A stretch of 59,913 nucleotides of DNA from Pedobacter sp. KBW06 (GTDB lineage: Bacteria; Bacteroidota; Bacteroidia; Sphingobacteriales; Sphingobacteriaceae): the NCBI RefSeq assembly GCF_003852525.1, contig NZ_QAJL01000003.1, positions 186,633-246,545 on the forward strand. Direction: 5' to 3'. Both the position numbers and the translations under genes were made by a program. The notes beneath the pieces are model-generated. The model saw only the letters and a program-made list of their open reading frames with translations. It was not told the origin of the DNA and made no database searches. This document shows, piece after piece, positions 49,733 through 58,475 of the stretch. Position 1 is the first letter of the stretch. Each line of letters begins with the position of its first letter.

Positions 49733-51301
49733 ATGAGTAATGATAACGGAAATCAGGGACAAGATAAAGCAAGCTTCACTGCCAGAAAGAACAGGTTGAG
49801 CAATTCCATGAACACCATGGGAAAGATACCACCTCAGGCATTAGACCTTGAAGAAGCAGTCCTTGGTGCTTTGATGTTGGAAAAAGATGCCCTTTCTACG
49901 GTAATTGACATCTTAAAACCAGAAGTGTTTTATGCGGAAGCGCACAAAAAGATTTTTGAAGCCATCGCATTATTGTTCCAGAAATCAAAGCCGGTAGATA
50001 TCTTAACCGTAACCTCAGAACTTAGAAACCTGGGACAGCTGGAAATGGTAGGCGGTGCTTACTACATTACCAACCTGACCAACAGGGTTGCTTCGGCAGC
50101 AAACATAGAATACCATGCCCGGATCATTTCTCAGAAATACATTCAGCGGGAGCTCATCAGGATCTCTTCGGAAATTATTCAGAATGCTTACGAGGATACC
50201 ACAGATATTTTCGACTTGCTGGACCATGCAGAAAAGAACCTGTTTGATATTGCCCAGAACAACCTGCGCAGGGATACCCAAAAGATGGACGAGATTGTAA
50301 AGCAATCCCTGGCCACTTTAGAGGAACTTCGTGGAAAGAGTGATGGATTAACCGGGGTACCTTCGGGATTTACAGACCTCGACCGGATTACCGGTGGATG
50401 GCAGCCTTCAGATCTGGTGATCATCGCGGCGCGTCCGGCGATGGGAAAAACCGCATTCGTACTGACCTGCGCCAGAAATGCCGCAGTAGATTTTAAACGT
50501 GCAGTAGTGGTATTCTCCCTGGAGATGTCCTCAGTACAGTTGGTGAATCGTTTGATTTCCGGAGAAACGGAAATTGAGCAGGAAAAGATCAGAAAAGGAA
50601 ACCTTGCAGAGTGGGAATGGCAACAACTCCATAGCAAAATAGGCACTTTAACAGAAGCACCATTATTAATTGACGATACCCCGGCTTTAAATATCTTTGA
50701 GTTCAGGGCAAAATGCAGAAGGTTAAAATCACAATACGACTTACAATTAATCATCATCGATTACTTGCAGCTGATGCATGGTAAAGGTGAAGGTGGCGGT
50801 GGAAACAGGGAGCAGGAAATTGGTAGTATCTCCAGGGCCCTGAAATCTGTAGCCAAAGAATTAAACGTTCCTGTACTGGCACTCTCTCAGTTGAGTCGTG
50901 CGGTAGAGAGCAGACCCGGACAAAACGGTAAACGCCCGATGCTATCGGATTTACGTGAATCAGGTTCCATTGAGCAGGATGCGGATATGGTGCTCTTCTT
51001 ATACAGACCGGAATATTACGGGATCACAGAAGATGAGCAAGGACGTTCACAGGCAGGTATTGGTGAGGTAATTATTGCGAAACACCGTAACGGTGAAACC
51101 GGAATCGTGCCCCTACGCTTTATCGGTAAATACGTTAAGTTTGCCGATTTGGAGGAAAACTTCTCGGCACCAACTTCCTTCTCAATGGAGAGCCCAAGTG
51201 CTGGCATGCAACCTTCCCAGGACTTTGACAGGCCGGCAGGCAATGTCATCATCAAGCCATCCAGAATGGATGACATGAACGATGACGATGCACCGTTCTA
51301 A
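49733..51301 (+). CDS. dnaB: Replicative DNA helicase DnaB
   Basis: The 522-residue hexameric helicase has an N-terminal domain (about 30-135; PPQALDLEEAVLGALMLE) and a RecA-fold C-terminal domain. Walker A is ARPAMGKTAF (K239), Walker B lies in IIIDYLQLMHG, and the arginine-finger and LSQLSRAVESRPGQNGKRPM loop follow. It unwinds DNA at the replication fork. No intein is present. ATG 49733 gives MSNDNGNQG, the plausible start. Confidence 0.97.
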   Translation: MSNDNGNQGQDKASFTARKNRLSNSMNTMGKIPPQALDLEEAVLGALMLEKDALSTVIDILKPEVFYAEAHKKIFEAIALLFQKSKPVDILTVTSELRNLGQLEMVGGAYYITNLTNRVASAANIEYHARIISQKYIQRELIRISSEIIQNAYEDTTDIFDLLDHAEKNLFDIAQNNLRRDTQKMDEIVKQSLATLEELRGKSDGLTGVPSGFTDLDRITGGWQPSDLVIIAARPAMGKTAFVLTCARNAAVDFKRAVVVFSLEMSSVQLVNRLISGETEIEQEKIRKGNLAEWEWQQLHSKIGTLTEAPLLIDDTPALNIFEFRAKCRRLKSQYDLQLIIIDYLQLMHGKGEGGGGNREQEIGSISRALKSVAKELNVPVLALSQLSRAVESRPGQNGKRPMLSDLRESGSIEQDADMVLFLYRPEYYGITEDEQGRSQAGIGEVIIAKHRNGETGIVPLRFIGKYVKFADLEENFSAPTSFSMESPSAGMQPSQDFDRPAGNVIIKPSRMDDMNDDDAPF

Positions 51302-51310
51302 TCTGAAAGA

Positions 51311-52510
51311 TCAAATGAAATAACCTAATAAGATTCCCGCCAGCACAATGAATGGCGGGCTTATTTTGGTAAAATTAAGCACAAAAAAAGTACCGGTCAT
51401 TACCCCTATCCCCATTAAGTTCAAGCCCATAGGCTTCACCAGAAGGATAAACGCGGCAATAATAAAACCTACGCTGACCGCATTAATTCCGGTCATGGAG
51501 TACTTGATACGGGAAATCTTTTTCAGGTCTTCCCAAAAAGGAACGATAAAGAGGACAAGAATCAGTCCCGGCAGGTTGATCCCCATCACTGCAACAAAGC
51601 CACCAAGGATCTGACCTGTTAAGCCATAACCAAAAGTTTTCATGCTTAAAGCACCCACATAACTCGTAAAAGAGAAAGTCGGTCCCGGTAATGCCTGCTG
51701 AAGTGCAAAACCGGAAAGGAAGCTTGGACCATTCAGGTAATGCTTCATTTCCACAAATTCGGTAAACATCAAAGGCACCAGCACCTGTCCGCCGCCAAAA
51801 ATAAGAATTCCGTTTCTGTAAAAATTTTCGAACAGCCTGATCGGTAAACTGAAAGGAGAAGTTCTGTTGATGATGGCCCCCAACAGGGAAAACACCAACA
51901 AGACACTGCTAAAATAGATTAGTTTTCTAGGGTTGATGTTAGAGAATAATTTCACCCGGAGCTCGCTTTCTTCTTTCGGCGTTCCAATAGCCGAAGAGAT
52001 CATCCCTCCGATTAAAATGGCAATCGGAAACACATAAGCATTCCGGAGCACCAGTGTCACGATCACCGCAGCACCTGCCAGGAACATGGTCAGCTGGGAA
52101 ACCAGCACTCTTTTGCCCAGATTAAATGCACCAAAAGCGACAATTCCAAGGGCAATAGGCTGCATGTATTCCAGGATCGTACTGAACTTTTGCTTTTGGT
52201 CCCATTTGGCAAAACTGATGGCGGCAAAAGTCATCACTGCCGCAGAGGGAATGATCCAGATCAGGAAGGTAATGATGGCCAGCTTCAGCCCTCCTACCTT
52301 ATAGCCAATCCCCACCAGTGTTTGGGTAGATGCCGGCCCGGGTAAGACCTGGGCCAGGGCATTCAGCTCCAGCAATTCTTCTTCAGAAATATAGGGGACA
52401 TTTTTCACGAAGTACTTTAACAATAAGGACAGATGTGCCTGTGCACCACCAAAAGCGGTAAACGTAAACAAGAACACATCCCTGATAAATAGCAGCTGTC
52501 TTTTGCTCAA
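51311..52510 (-). CDS. chrA: Chromate transporter ChrA (bidomain)
   Basis: The 399-residue CHR-family protein has two homologous halves of about five to six membrane helices each, with FTAFGGAQAHLSLLLKYFVK, LPGPASTQTLVGIGYKVGG in the first and LPGPTFSFTSYVGALS in the second. It is a bidomain CHR protein, a form that exports chromate by coupling to sulfate or protons in other bacteria. The dnaB terminator hairpin lies inside its 3' end. Confidence 0.9.
   Translation of the reverse strand: MSKRQLLFIRDVFLFTFTAFGGAQAHLSLLLKYFVKNVPYISEEELLELNALAQVLPGPASTQTLVGIGYKVGGLKLAIITFLIWIIPSAAVMTFAAISFAKWDQKQKFSTILEYMQPIALGIVAFGAFNLGKRVLVSQLTMFLAGAAVIVTLVLRNAYVFPIAILIGGMISSAIGTPKEESELRVKLFSNINPRKLIYFSSVLLVFSLLGAIINRTSPFSLPIRLFENFYRNGILIFGGGQVLVPLMFTEFVEMKHYLNGPSFLSGFALQQALPGPTFSFTSYVGALSMKTFGYGLTGQILGGFVAVMGINLPGLILVLFIVPFWEDLKKISRIKYSMTGINAVSVGFIIAAFILLVKPMGLNLMGIGVMTGTFFVLNFTKISPPFIVLAGILLGYFI
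51327..51369 (+). terminator. Terminator of dnaB embedded in the 3' end of chrA
   Basis: AATAAG-ATT-CCCGCCA (51327-51342) pairs with TGGCGGG-CTTATT (51353-51365) with a 3-base bulge, followed by TTGG. It starts 26 bp after the dnaB stop and lies within the last codons of the convergent chrA gene. Confidence 0.65.
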
Positions 52511-52521
52511 TTGAATAAAGG

Positions 52522-52857
52522 TTAATCGTCCTCGTAATCTAAACCTGCCGCAGAATTATAAGCCCCCTGTAACTCAGAAAAGGCATGCATATCTCTTTTA
52601 TTTCTGGCTTCTGCCATTCCCTTTTGGTACACAGGAAGTGCCGCCTCTTTCTGTCCCTGTTTTTCATACAATTTACCAAGGTGGTAATAAGTACCTACAT
52701 AATCCGGATGATCCGTGGTGAGTTTCAGGTAATACTCAAAAGCCTTTTCTGTGTCATTTGAGTTGTTGTATTCCGTTGCTAAAGCGTATAGAACGAATGG
52801 ATCATTAGGATCATTGGATAAAAACTCCAATAACTTTGCTAATCGGGTACTTTGCAT
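52522..52857 (-). CDS. Small TPR protein
   Basis: The 111-residue protein consists of about three tetratricopeptide-like repeats: FVLYALATEYNNSNDTEKAF, YVGTYYHLGKLYEKQGQKEA and the following helix pair. It has no signal peptide. The partner is unknown. It starts 46 bp from the etfB gene, transcribed divergently, and precedes chrA by 11 bp on the same strand, so the two may be one unit. Confidence 0.82.
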   Translation of the reverse strand: MQSTRLAKLLEFLSNDPNDPFVLYALATEYNNSNDTEKAFEYYLKLTTDHPDYVGTYYHLGKLYEKQGQKEAALPVYQKGMAEARNKRDMHAFSELQGAYNSAAGLDYEDD

Positions 52858-52879
52858 TTTAATTCCCTGCTTTTTTAAT

Positions 52880-52887
52880 TAGATTTG
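52880..52887 (+). promoter_or_regulatory. Bacteroidota-type promoter box (TAGATTTG) before etfB
   Basis: Exact TAnnTTTG match, 15 bp before the etfB ATG at 52903. The frame that opens at the TTG at 52885 lies inside the box and is not the start. Confidence 0.65.
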
Positions 52888-52902
52888 CAAAAAGACAATT
52901 TT

Positions 52903-53640
52903 ATGAAAATATTAGTTTGTATCAGTAATGTGCCCGACACAACGACAAAAATAACTTTTACTAACGATAATACACAATTCAATACATCAGGCGTTTCATT
53001 TATCGTGAATCCATATGATGAAATTGCCTTATCAAGAGCAATTGAGCTGTGTGCCGGTGGTAAAGGAACCGTTACCGTTATCAATGTTGGAGAAAGCGTC
53101 ACAGAACCAACCATAAGAAAAGCACTTGCCATCGGAGCAGATGATGCGGTCAGAATCAATGCAGAACCAAGAGATGCCTATTTCACGGCTTATCAGATCG
53201 CCGAATACGCGAAAACCACTGATTATGACATGATCCTTTGCGGTCGTGAATCCATTGATTACAACGGATCACAGGTAGCTGCAATGGTTGGCGAATTTTT
53301 AGACATCCCTTCTATTTCTATCATTAAGAAATTAGATTATGATGGAACTACTGCAACCATTGAACGTGAAATTGAAGGCGGTAAAGAAGTCGTTTCTGTA
53401 AGCGGCAAATTTATTGCAAGTTGTGCAGAAGGAACCGCTGTTGCAACCATTCCAAATATGAGAGGCATCATGTCTGCAAGATCTAAACCTCTGCAGGTTG
53501 TTGAAGCTAAAGAAATAGCACAAATATCAAAAGTACAACAGTTTGACACTCCTCCTCCGCGTGGAGCCGTTAAATTGGTTCCTGCAGATGAAACAGAAAA
53601 GTTAATCGGCCTTTTACATTCAGAAGCTAAGGTTATCTAA
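52903..53640 (+). CDS. etfB: Electron transfer flavoprotein, beta subunit
   Basis: The 245-residue subunit has MKILVCISNVPDTTTKITF, ALAIGADDAVRIN, DMILCGRESIDYNGSQVAAM and the closing VQQFDTPPPRGAVKLVP of EtfB. It binds AMP in place of a second FAD. With EtfA it moves electrons from acyl-CoA dehydrogenases to ETF-quinone oxidoreductase. etfA follows after 44 bp. Confidence 0.96.
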   Translation: MKILVCISNVPDTTTKITFTNDNTQFNTSGVSFIVNPYDEIALSRAIELCAGGKGTVTVINVGESVTEPTIRKALAIGADDAVRINAEPRDAYFTAYQIAEYAKTTDYDMILCGRESIDYNGSQVAAMVGEFLDIPSISIIKKLDYDGTTATIEREIEGGKEVVSVSGKFIASCAEGTAVATIPNMRGIMSARSKPLQVVEAKEIAQISKVQQFDTPPPRGAVKLVPADETEKLIGLLHSEAKVI

Positions 53641-53684
53641 GCTTTCTATTTCACAGTTTAAAAAAATTATTTAATAAAGATCTT

Positions 53685-54656
53685 ATGTCAGTTTTAGTAT
53701 ATGTAGAACAAGTCGATGGTAAGTTTAAGAAATCTGTTTTCGAAGCAGTATCTTATGCAAAAGCCATTGCAGATATACAAGGAAGTAGCTTAACCGCAAT
53801 ATCTATTGGTAATGTTGGAGAAGCCGAACTTAAAGAACTTGGTAAATACGGAGCTTCTAAAGTTTTAAATGTTTCGAACGACCAGTTAAAAAACTTCGTT
53901 AATCAGGCTTATGCCTCGGTAATTGCCGAAGCAGCGAAAAAAGAAAGCGCAGCAGTAGTTGTTTTGTCTAACTCTTTCTCCGGAAAAGGTTTGGCACCAC
54001 GTGTTGCGGTAAAACTGGAAGCAGGATTGGTAGACGGTGCAGTAGAATTGCCTAAATTAGATGGAGGTCAGTTCTTGGTAAAGAAAACAGCTTTCTCTGG
54101 TAAAGCTTTTGCCATTACTGAATTGACTTCAGCCATTAAAGTGATTGCTTTAAACCCAAATGCTTTTGGCGTAAAGGAATCTGCAGTTGAAGCAACGGTT
54201 GAAGCTTTCAGCCCGGAAATCAAAGCAACAGATTTCACGGCAATCGTTAAGGAAATCGTAAGGGCAACAAATAAAGTTTCCCTGCCTGATGCAGAACTGG
54301 TGGTTTCGGCCGGAAGAGGTTTGAAAAGCCCTGACAACTGGGGGATGATCGAGGAACTGGCTAACCTGTTAGGTGCAGCCACTGCTTGTTCTAAACCGGT
54401 ATCTGATGCAGACTGGAGACCTCATTCTGAGCACGTTGGTCAGACAGGAATTGCCATCAGTCCGAACTTATACATTGCAATCGGTATTTCAGGAGCGATC
54501 CAGCATTTAGCCGGAGTAAGTTCTTCGAAAGTCATTGTAGTGATCAATATTGATCCTGAAGCTCCTTTCTTTAAGGTTGCTGACTACGGAATCGTTGGTG
54601 ACGCCTTCGTGGTAGTCCCTAAATTAATTGAAGCTTTAAAAGCACATAAAGGTTAA
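53685..54656 (+). CDS. etfA: Electron transfer flavoprotein, alpha subunit
   Basis: The 323-residue subunit has the N-terminal Etf domain and the C-terminal FAD-binding domain: VVSAGRGLKSPDNWGMIEEL, SKPVSDADWRPHSEHVGQTG, ISPNLYIAIGISGAIQHLAG, and VVINIDPEAPFFKVADYGIVGD. It is the FAD-carrying partner of etfB. A hairpin after the stop ends the operon. Confidence 0.97.
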   Translation: MSVLVYVEQVDGKFKKSVFEAVSYAKAIADIQGSSLTAISIGNVGEAELKELGKYGASKVLNVSNDQLKNFVNQAYASVIAEAAKKESAAVVVLSNSFSGKGLAPRVAVKLEAGLVDGAVELPKLDGGQFLVKKTAFSGKAFAITELTSAIKVIALNPNAFGVKESAVEATVEAFSPEIKATDFTAIVKEIVRATNKVSLPDAELVVSAGRGLKSPDNWGMIEELANLLGAATACSKPVSDADWRPHSEHVGQTGIAISPNLYIAIGISGAIQHLAGVSSSKVIVVINIDPEAPFFKVADYGIVGDAFVVVPKLIEALKAHKG

Positions 54657-54659
54657 TTG

Positions 54660-54698
54660 AATACCCGGCTGAAGCCCTTGTTTTGGCCGGGTATTATT
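54660..54698 (+). terminator. Terminator of etfBA, seven bases before the next start codon
   Basis: AATACCCGGC (54660-54669) pairs with GCCGGGTATT (54686-54695), then ATTTAAT and the ATG at 54703. It should end etf transcripts and could hide the start of the nuclease gene on read-through RNA. Confidence 0.7.
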
Positions 54699-54702
54699 TA
54701 AT

Positions 54703-55317
54703 ATGAAAAAAGTAAAACTCGACATTATTGGTTTGTCCTATAGCCAAACCCAATCAGGAGCTTATGCTCTGGTTCTTGGTGAAGTAAATGGCAGAAGGCG
54801 TTTACCGATTATTATTGGTGCGTTTGAAGCACAGGCTATTGCCATAGAAATTGAGAAAATGGTCCCTAGCCGTCCATTAACTCATGATCTGTTTAAAACC
54901 TTCGCCCAGACCTACAACGTGCAAATCACAGAAATCCTGATCTACAATCTGGTAGAAGGTGTTTTCTTTGCGAAGCTGATTTGTACTGACGGCGAAAGTA
55001 TCCAGGAAATTGACGCGAGAACATCCGATGCCATTGCATTGGCGGTCCGCTTTAATGCCACCATCTACACTTACGAATTTATTCTTTCTTCTGCAGGTAT
55101 CGTTATCGAAGGCAATGATTTTCTGTTTCTGGAGAATATGGACAATATTCCAAAAGATCAGGGCGCTGAAGACATTGGTGCCTCTATTCCGGGTACTAAT
55201 TATAAATCCCTCAGCGTTGAGGAATTAAATCAAAAACTTCAGGAGGCAATTGCCGAAGAAGCTTATGAGAAAGCGGCCAGAATACGCGATGAGCTGAGCA
55301 AAAGAAATTCTGCATAA
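54703..55317 (+). CDS. Bifunctional nuclease family protein (DUF151) with UVR domain
   Basis: The 204-residue protein has an N-terminal BFN/DUF151 domain (about 1-135; GVFFAKLICTDGESIQEIDA and RTSDAIALAVRFNATIYT) and a UvrB/UvrC-type UVR motif at about 170-204. Plant BFN1 homologues cut RNA and DNA; the bacterial function is not established. The UVR motif suggests a protein-protein contact. No own promoter box is clear, and the hairpin just before it is unusual. Confidence 0.88.
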   Translation: MKKVKLDIIGLSYSQTQSGAYALVLGEVNGRRRLPIIIGAFEAQAIAIEIEKMVPSRPLTHDLFKTFAQTYNVQITEILIYNLVEGVFFAKLICTDGESIQEIDARTSDAIALAVRFNATIYTYEFILSSAGIVIEGNDFLFLENMDNIPKDQGAEDIGASIPGTNYKSLSVEELNQKLQEAIAEEAYEKAARIRDELSKRNSA

Positions 55318-55464
55318 CACCACTATCTCCATACTATTTTACTTAAAAAGCTGTATACAACAAATTTTTGACTACTTATTTCAAACTATTTCAACTCATT
55401 CTATATATTGTTTTAAAATAGTGATATATTCAGCTTCAATTCAAAATCAAACTAAACTATTATT

Positions 55465-56730
55465 ATGAATGTTAAGTTTCGCTTAACTGTGATGAATTTC
55501 CTGCAGTTTTTCATTTGGGGATCATGGCTAATTACCATCGGCGTATATTGGTTTCAAAACAAAAAATGGTCCGGTGCTGAATTCGGGGCCATATTCTCAA
55601 CAATGGGAATTTCGTCAATCTTCATGCCGGCACTTACGGGAATCATTTCTGATCGTTTTGTCAATGCGGAAAAATTATATGGCGTACTACACATTCTGGG
55701 GGCTATAGTGCTTTTCACCTTGCCTATGGTAACCGACCCTTCCATTTTCTTTTGGGTCATCCTCCTGAATATGATTTTCTATATGCCTACCCTTTCCCTA
55801 TCCATCACGGTGGCTTATTCTGCATTAAAAAGCAGCAATAAAGACGTAGTGAAAGATTACCCACCCATCCGGATCTGGGGAACAATAGGTTTTATCGCCG
55901 CACTATGGGTAGTAAGTCTTACTGGAAACGAAGCTTCTTCTAATCAGTTCTATATCGCATCGGCAGTTTCTCTGGCACTGGGTTTATATGCATTCACACT
56001 TCCAAAATGCCCTCCTTTAGCCAATAAGATTGCCACAAAATCCTTCGTTGACGCTTTGGGATTAAGGGCATTTACGCTGTTCAAAGAACGTAAATTTGCT
56101 GTATTTTTCTTTTTCTCCATGTTTTTAGGTGCAGCATTACAGCTAACCAATGCCTATGGCGATACTTTTCTTCATGATTTCAAAAATGTTCCTGAATATC
56201 AGGATCTGCTTGCGGTAAAGTATCCGGCAGTGATCATGTCTATTTCCCAAATCTCGGAGACCTTGTTTATCCTGGCCATCCCCTTCTTCCTGCGGAAATT
56301 TGGGATAAAATATGTGATGTTGTTCAGTATGATTGCCTGGGTATTGCGCTTTGGTCTTTTTGCCTTTGCTGATCCGGCTGGCGGTTTATGGATGATCATT
56401 TTATCTTGTATTATCTATGGAATGGCTTTCGATTTCTTCAATATATCTGGTTCCCTATTCGTGGAAACGCAGATCGATGAAACAATCAGAGGTAGCGCCC
56501 AGGGCTTATTTATGATGATGGTAAATGGTTTCGGTGCACTTTTTGGAAGTTTTGCAAGTGGGTACATCATACAACACTTCTTTACCAATCCGGATCAAAG
56601 TAAAGACTGGCATCACATCTGGCTTACTTTCGCTGCCTATACGTTGGTTTTAGCTGTTATATTCCCTTTTGTTTTCAAATACAAGCATAACAAGGCAGAA
56701 GCAAAAGCCATTGAGGCGATGAACCACTAA
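55465..56730 (+). CDS. Nucleoside permease-like MFS transporter (NupG/XapB family)
   Basis: The 421-residue protein has 12 predicted membrane helices and the NHS family layout: LTVMNFLQFFIWGSWLITIG at the start, YWFQNKKWSGAEFGAIFSTMGI, and FNISGSLFVETQIDETIRGSAQGLFMM in helix 8-10. These are features of the H+/nucleoside symporters NupG and XapB; a nucleoside substrate is inferred. It has 147 bp of AT-rich sequence upstream, and the DUF3667 gene follows by 25 bp. Confidence 0.88.
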   Translation: MNVKFRLTVMNFLQFFIWGSWLITIGVYWFQNKKWSGAEFGAIFSTMGISSIFMPALTGIISDRFVNAEKLYGVLHILGAIVLFTLPMVTDPSIFFWVILLNMIFYMPTLSLSITVAYSALKSSNKDVVKDYPPIRIWGTIGFIAALWVVSLTGNEASSNQFYIASAVSLALGLYAFTLPKCPPLANKIATKSFVDALGLRAFTLFKERKFAVFFFFSMFLGAALQLTNAYGDTFLHDFKNVPEYQDLLAVKYPAVIMSISQISETLFILAIPFFLRKFGIKYVMLFSMIAWVLRFGLFAFADPAGGLWMIILSCIIYGMAFDFFNISGSLFVETQIDETIRGSAQGLFMMMVNGFGALFGSFASGYIIQHFFTNPDQSKDWHHIWLTFAAYTLVLAVIFPFVFKYKHNKAEAKAIEAMNH

Positions 56731-56755
56731 ACGCTTTTAAAACTCTCCATATTAT

Positions 56756-57826
56756 ATGTCAGGTAGATATCGTAAAGAAAAAAACTGTTTAAACTGCGGC
56801 CATACCGTTGAAGATCATTTCTGTTCGCATTGCGGACAGGAAAACATCATCGTTGAAGAAGATGCGTTACACATGATCGTTCATGCCACAGCTGATTATT
56901 TCCATTTTGAGTCGAAGTTTTTCGGCACGATAAAGCCGCTTCTGGTAAAACCGGGATGGCTTACCCAACAATATGTGGACGGTAAAAGGGTCAAGTTCAT
57001 CCACCCTATCCGTTTGTATATTTTTGTGAGTATCGTCTTCTTCCTGGTGATCCTTAGTGGTGGCCACAAAGTAAAAAAACATGTGAAGGTTGCTCCGGAA
57101 ACAAAGGAAGAAACACTGAAAAAAGACAGTCTTCAGAAAAATGGCATGACCATACTTAAAGAAGGCATTTCCCGTGTTCCGGTTTCAGGAAGGTTGAAAG
57201 ACAGCATCATTAGCGATATTAATAAAAATGCAAAAAAACGCAGAGCGGGGCAAGAATCAGAAGTAGCCTTTTTTGAAATGGATAGCATGATGCGAGGAGG
57301 ATTTGCTACGGTAGAGGATTATGAAAAGCAGCAGAGAAGTCTGCCAAAATCGAAGCGCGACGGTTTCATTGAGAACTATATCGTTAAAAAAAATATAGAG
57401 CTTAAAGACTATCCCGATGGTGTAGGGAAAAAGGTGTTGGAGGATTTTCTTCACAATCTCCCAAAGATGATGTTCCTCCTGCTCCCTTTATTCGCATTAC
57501 TATTAAAGCTGATATATATCCGTAAAAAGAAATACTATTACGAACATCTGATCTTTTCTTTTCACCTCCATTCGGCATTATTTCTAAGTATATTGATTAC
57601 GATATTTCTTAGCTGGCTCTCAGGCTTCGTTTATGATGCAACTGGTTTTATGCGGGGAGCATGTTTCTTTTACATTGTTTGGTATATCTACCGTTCTTTA
57701 AGAACCTTTTATAACAGTAGCCGACGGATCACTGTTTTTAAGATCTTCTTCCTTTTGCTGGGTTATACCATTTTGGTTTCTATCACTTTTCTGATCGGAA
57801 TTGCTTTTTCAGTAGTTATGATGTAG
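56756..57826 (+). CDS. DUF3667 membrane protein with zinc-ribbon N-terminus
   Basis: The 356-residue protein starts with a zinc-ribbon-like CLNCGHTVEDHFCSHCGQEN (cysteine pairs at about residues 8-27), then FHFESKFFGTIKPLLVKPGW and KFIHPIRLYIFVSIVFF of DUF3667. A long hydrophilic insert (about 100-235, highly charged) separates the first membrane helix from four C-terminal ones. DUF3667 is widespread in Bacteroidota and has no known function. It is probably co-transcribed with the MFS gene and ends at a strong terminator. Confidence 0.85.
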   Translation: MSGRYRKEKNCLNCGHTVEDHFCSHCGQENIIVEEDALHMIVHATADYFHFESKFFGTIKPLLVKPGWLTQQYVDGKRVKFIHPIRLYIFVSIVFFLVILSGGHKVKKHVKVAPETKEETLKKDSLQKNGMTILKEGISRVPVSGRLKDSIISDINKNAKKRRAGQESEVAFFEMDSMMRGGFATVEDYEKQQRSLPKSKRDGFIENYIVKKNIELKDYPDGVGKKVLEDFLHNLPKMMFLLLPLFALLLKLIYIRKKKYYYEHLIFSFHLHSALFLSILITIFLSWLSGFVYDATGFMRGACFFYIVWYIYRSLRTFYNSSRRITVFKIFFLLLGYTILVSITFLIGIAFSVVMM

Positions 57827-57844
57827 AGAAGATAAATATATTGG

Positions 57845-57888
57845 TAAAAAGAGCAGAAAAAGTGTATATTTTTTCTGCTCTTTTTATA
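57845..57888 (+). terminator. Strong terminator after the DUF3667 gene
   Basis: A 16-bp perfect stem (57845-57860 with 57871-57886) joins A-rich and T-rich arms around GAGCAG/CTGCTC. The right arm ends in a T-run. Confidence 0.88.
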
Positions 57889-58190
57889 TACAACATACGC
57901 CCGTTACCGTCTTTATCGAATCCTCAGAGCAACTGAATTTAGCGCCATCGGTAAATTAGATTCATTTGCCTGAAACGGTACAAAAAAAATAATTTCAATG
58001 GGAACGAATTCCTCCCTTCATAAAACAGAAGAAAAATATATTAAAATAACAGCCTGATATTTCTTTAAAAATTGCTGTATTTCAATTATAGTCCTATTTA
58101 TTTTCAATAATATACTTATGTATTTTAAAAGTTAAATCAAATAACTATATTAGTAATACATTATTACATCATTAAAAGGAAGTATATTAT
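57889..58190. other. Gene-free AT-rich region
   Basis: About 300 bp between the DUF3667 terminator and the lipoprotein operon has no supported gene. It is strongly AT-rich towards 58190 and has no clear hairpin, direct repeat or TAnnTTTG box. It probably holds the promoter of the operon that follows. The ATG at 58191 is preceded by an AAAAGGAAG purine tract, one of the few recognisable ribosome-binding sites here. Confidence 0.6.
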
Positions 58191-58475
58191 ATGAAACAAT
58201 TAACGAAACTCTCATTTCTTCTGGTCTGCTGCACTGCTCTTCTCATACAGTCCTGTAAGAAAGACGATCTTGTTCAAGACCAACCTGCTCAAACCAGTCA
58301 AAAAAAAGTAGAATTAATTAACATCAATGCTGATTTTAAAGTCCTGGAAGGGATTGAGAATGATACTGCGATAACCAGGTTTTTAGCACAGTACGAAAGT
58401 AATCCTGTTTTACGTAAAAAATTCAATATCCAAAAAAGTCAATTGATGAATAACTTTAAAGGGATAGAAAAATGA
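58191..58475 (+). CDS. Small lipoprotein of a surface operon
   Basis: The 94-residue protein has a lipoprotein signal peptide with lipobox LIQSC (cysteine at residue 22) followed by the KKDDL sorting-type residues. The short mature part is charged and helical (NDTAITRFLAQYESNPVLRK). No family is known to me. Its stop overlaps the next start by 4 bp (ATGA), so it is translated together with the CHU_C-type protein. Confidence 0.78.
   Translation: MKQLTKLSFLLVCCTALLIQSCKKDDLVQDQPAQTSQKKVELININADFKVLEGIENDTAITRFLAQYESNPVLRKKFNIQKSQLMNNFKGIEK

Noticed and set aside
50188..50757. 189-codon frame antisense to dnaB
   Set aside because: Reverse shadow of the RecA-fold part of dnaB; no family match.
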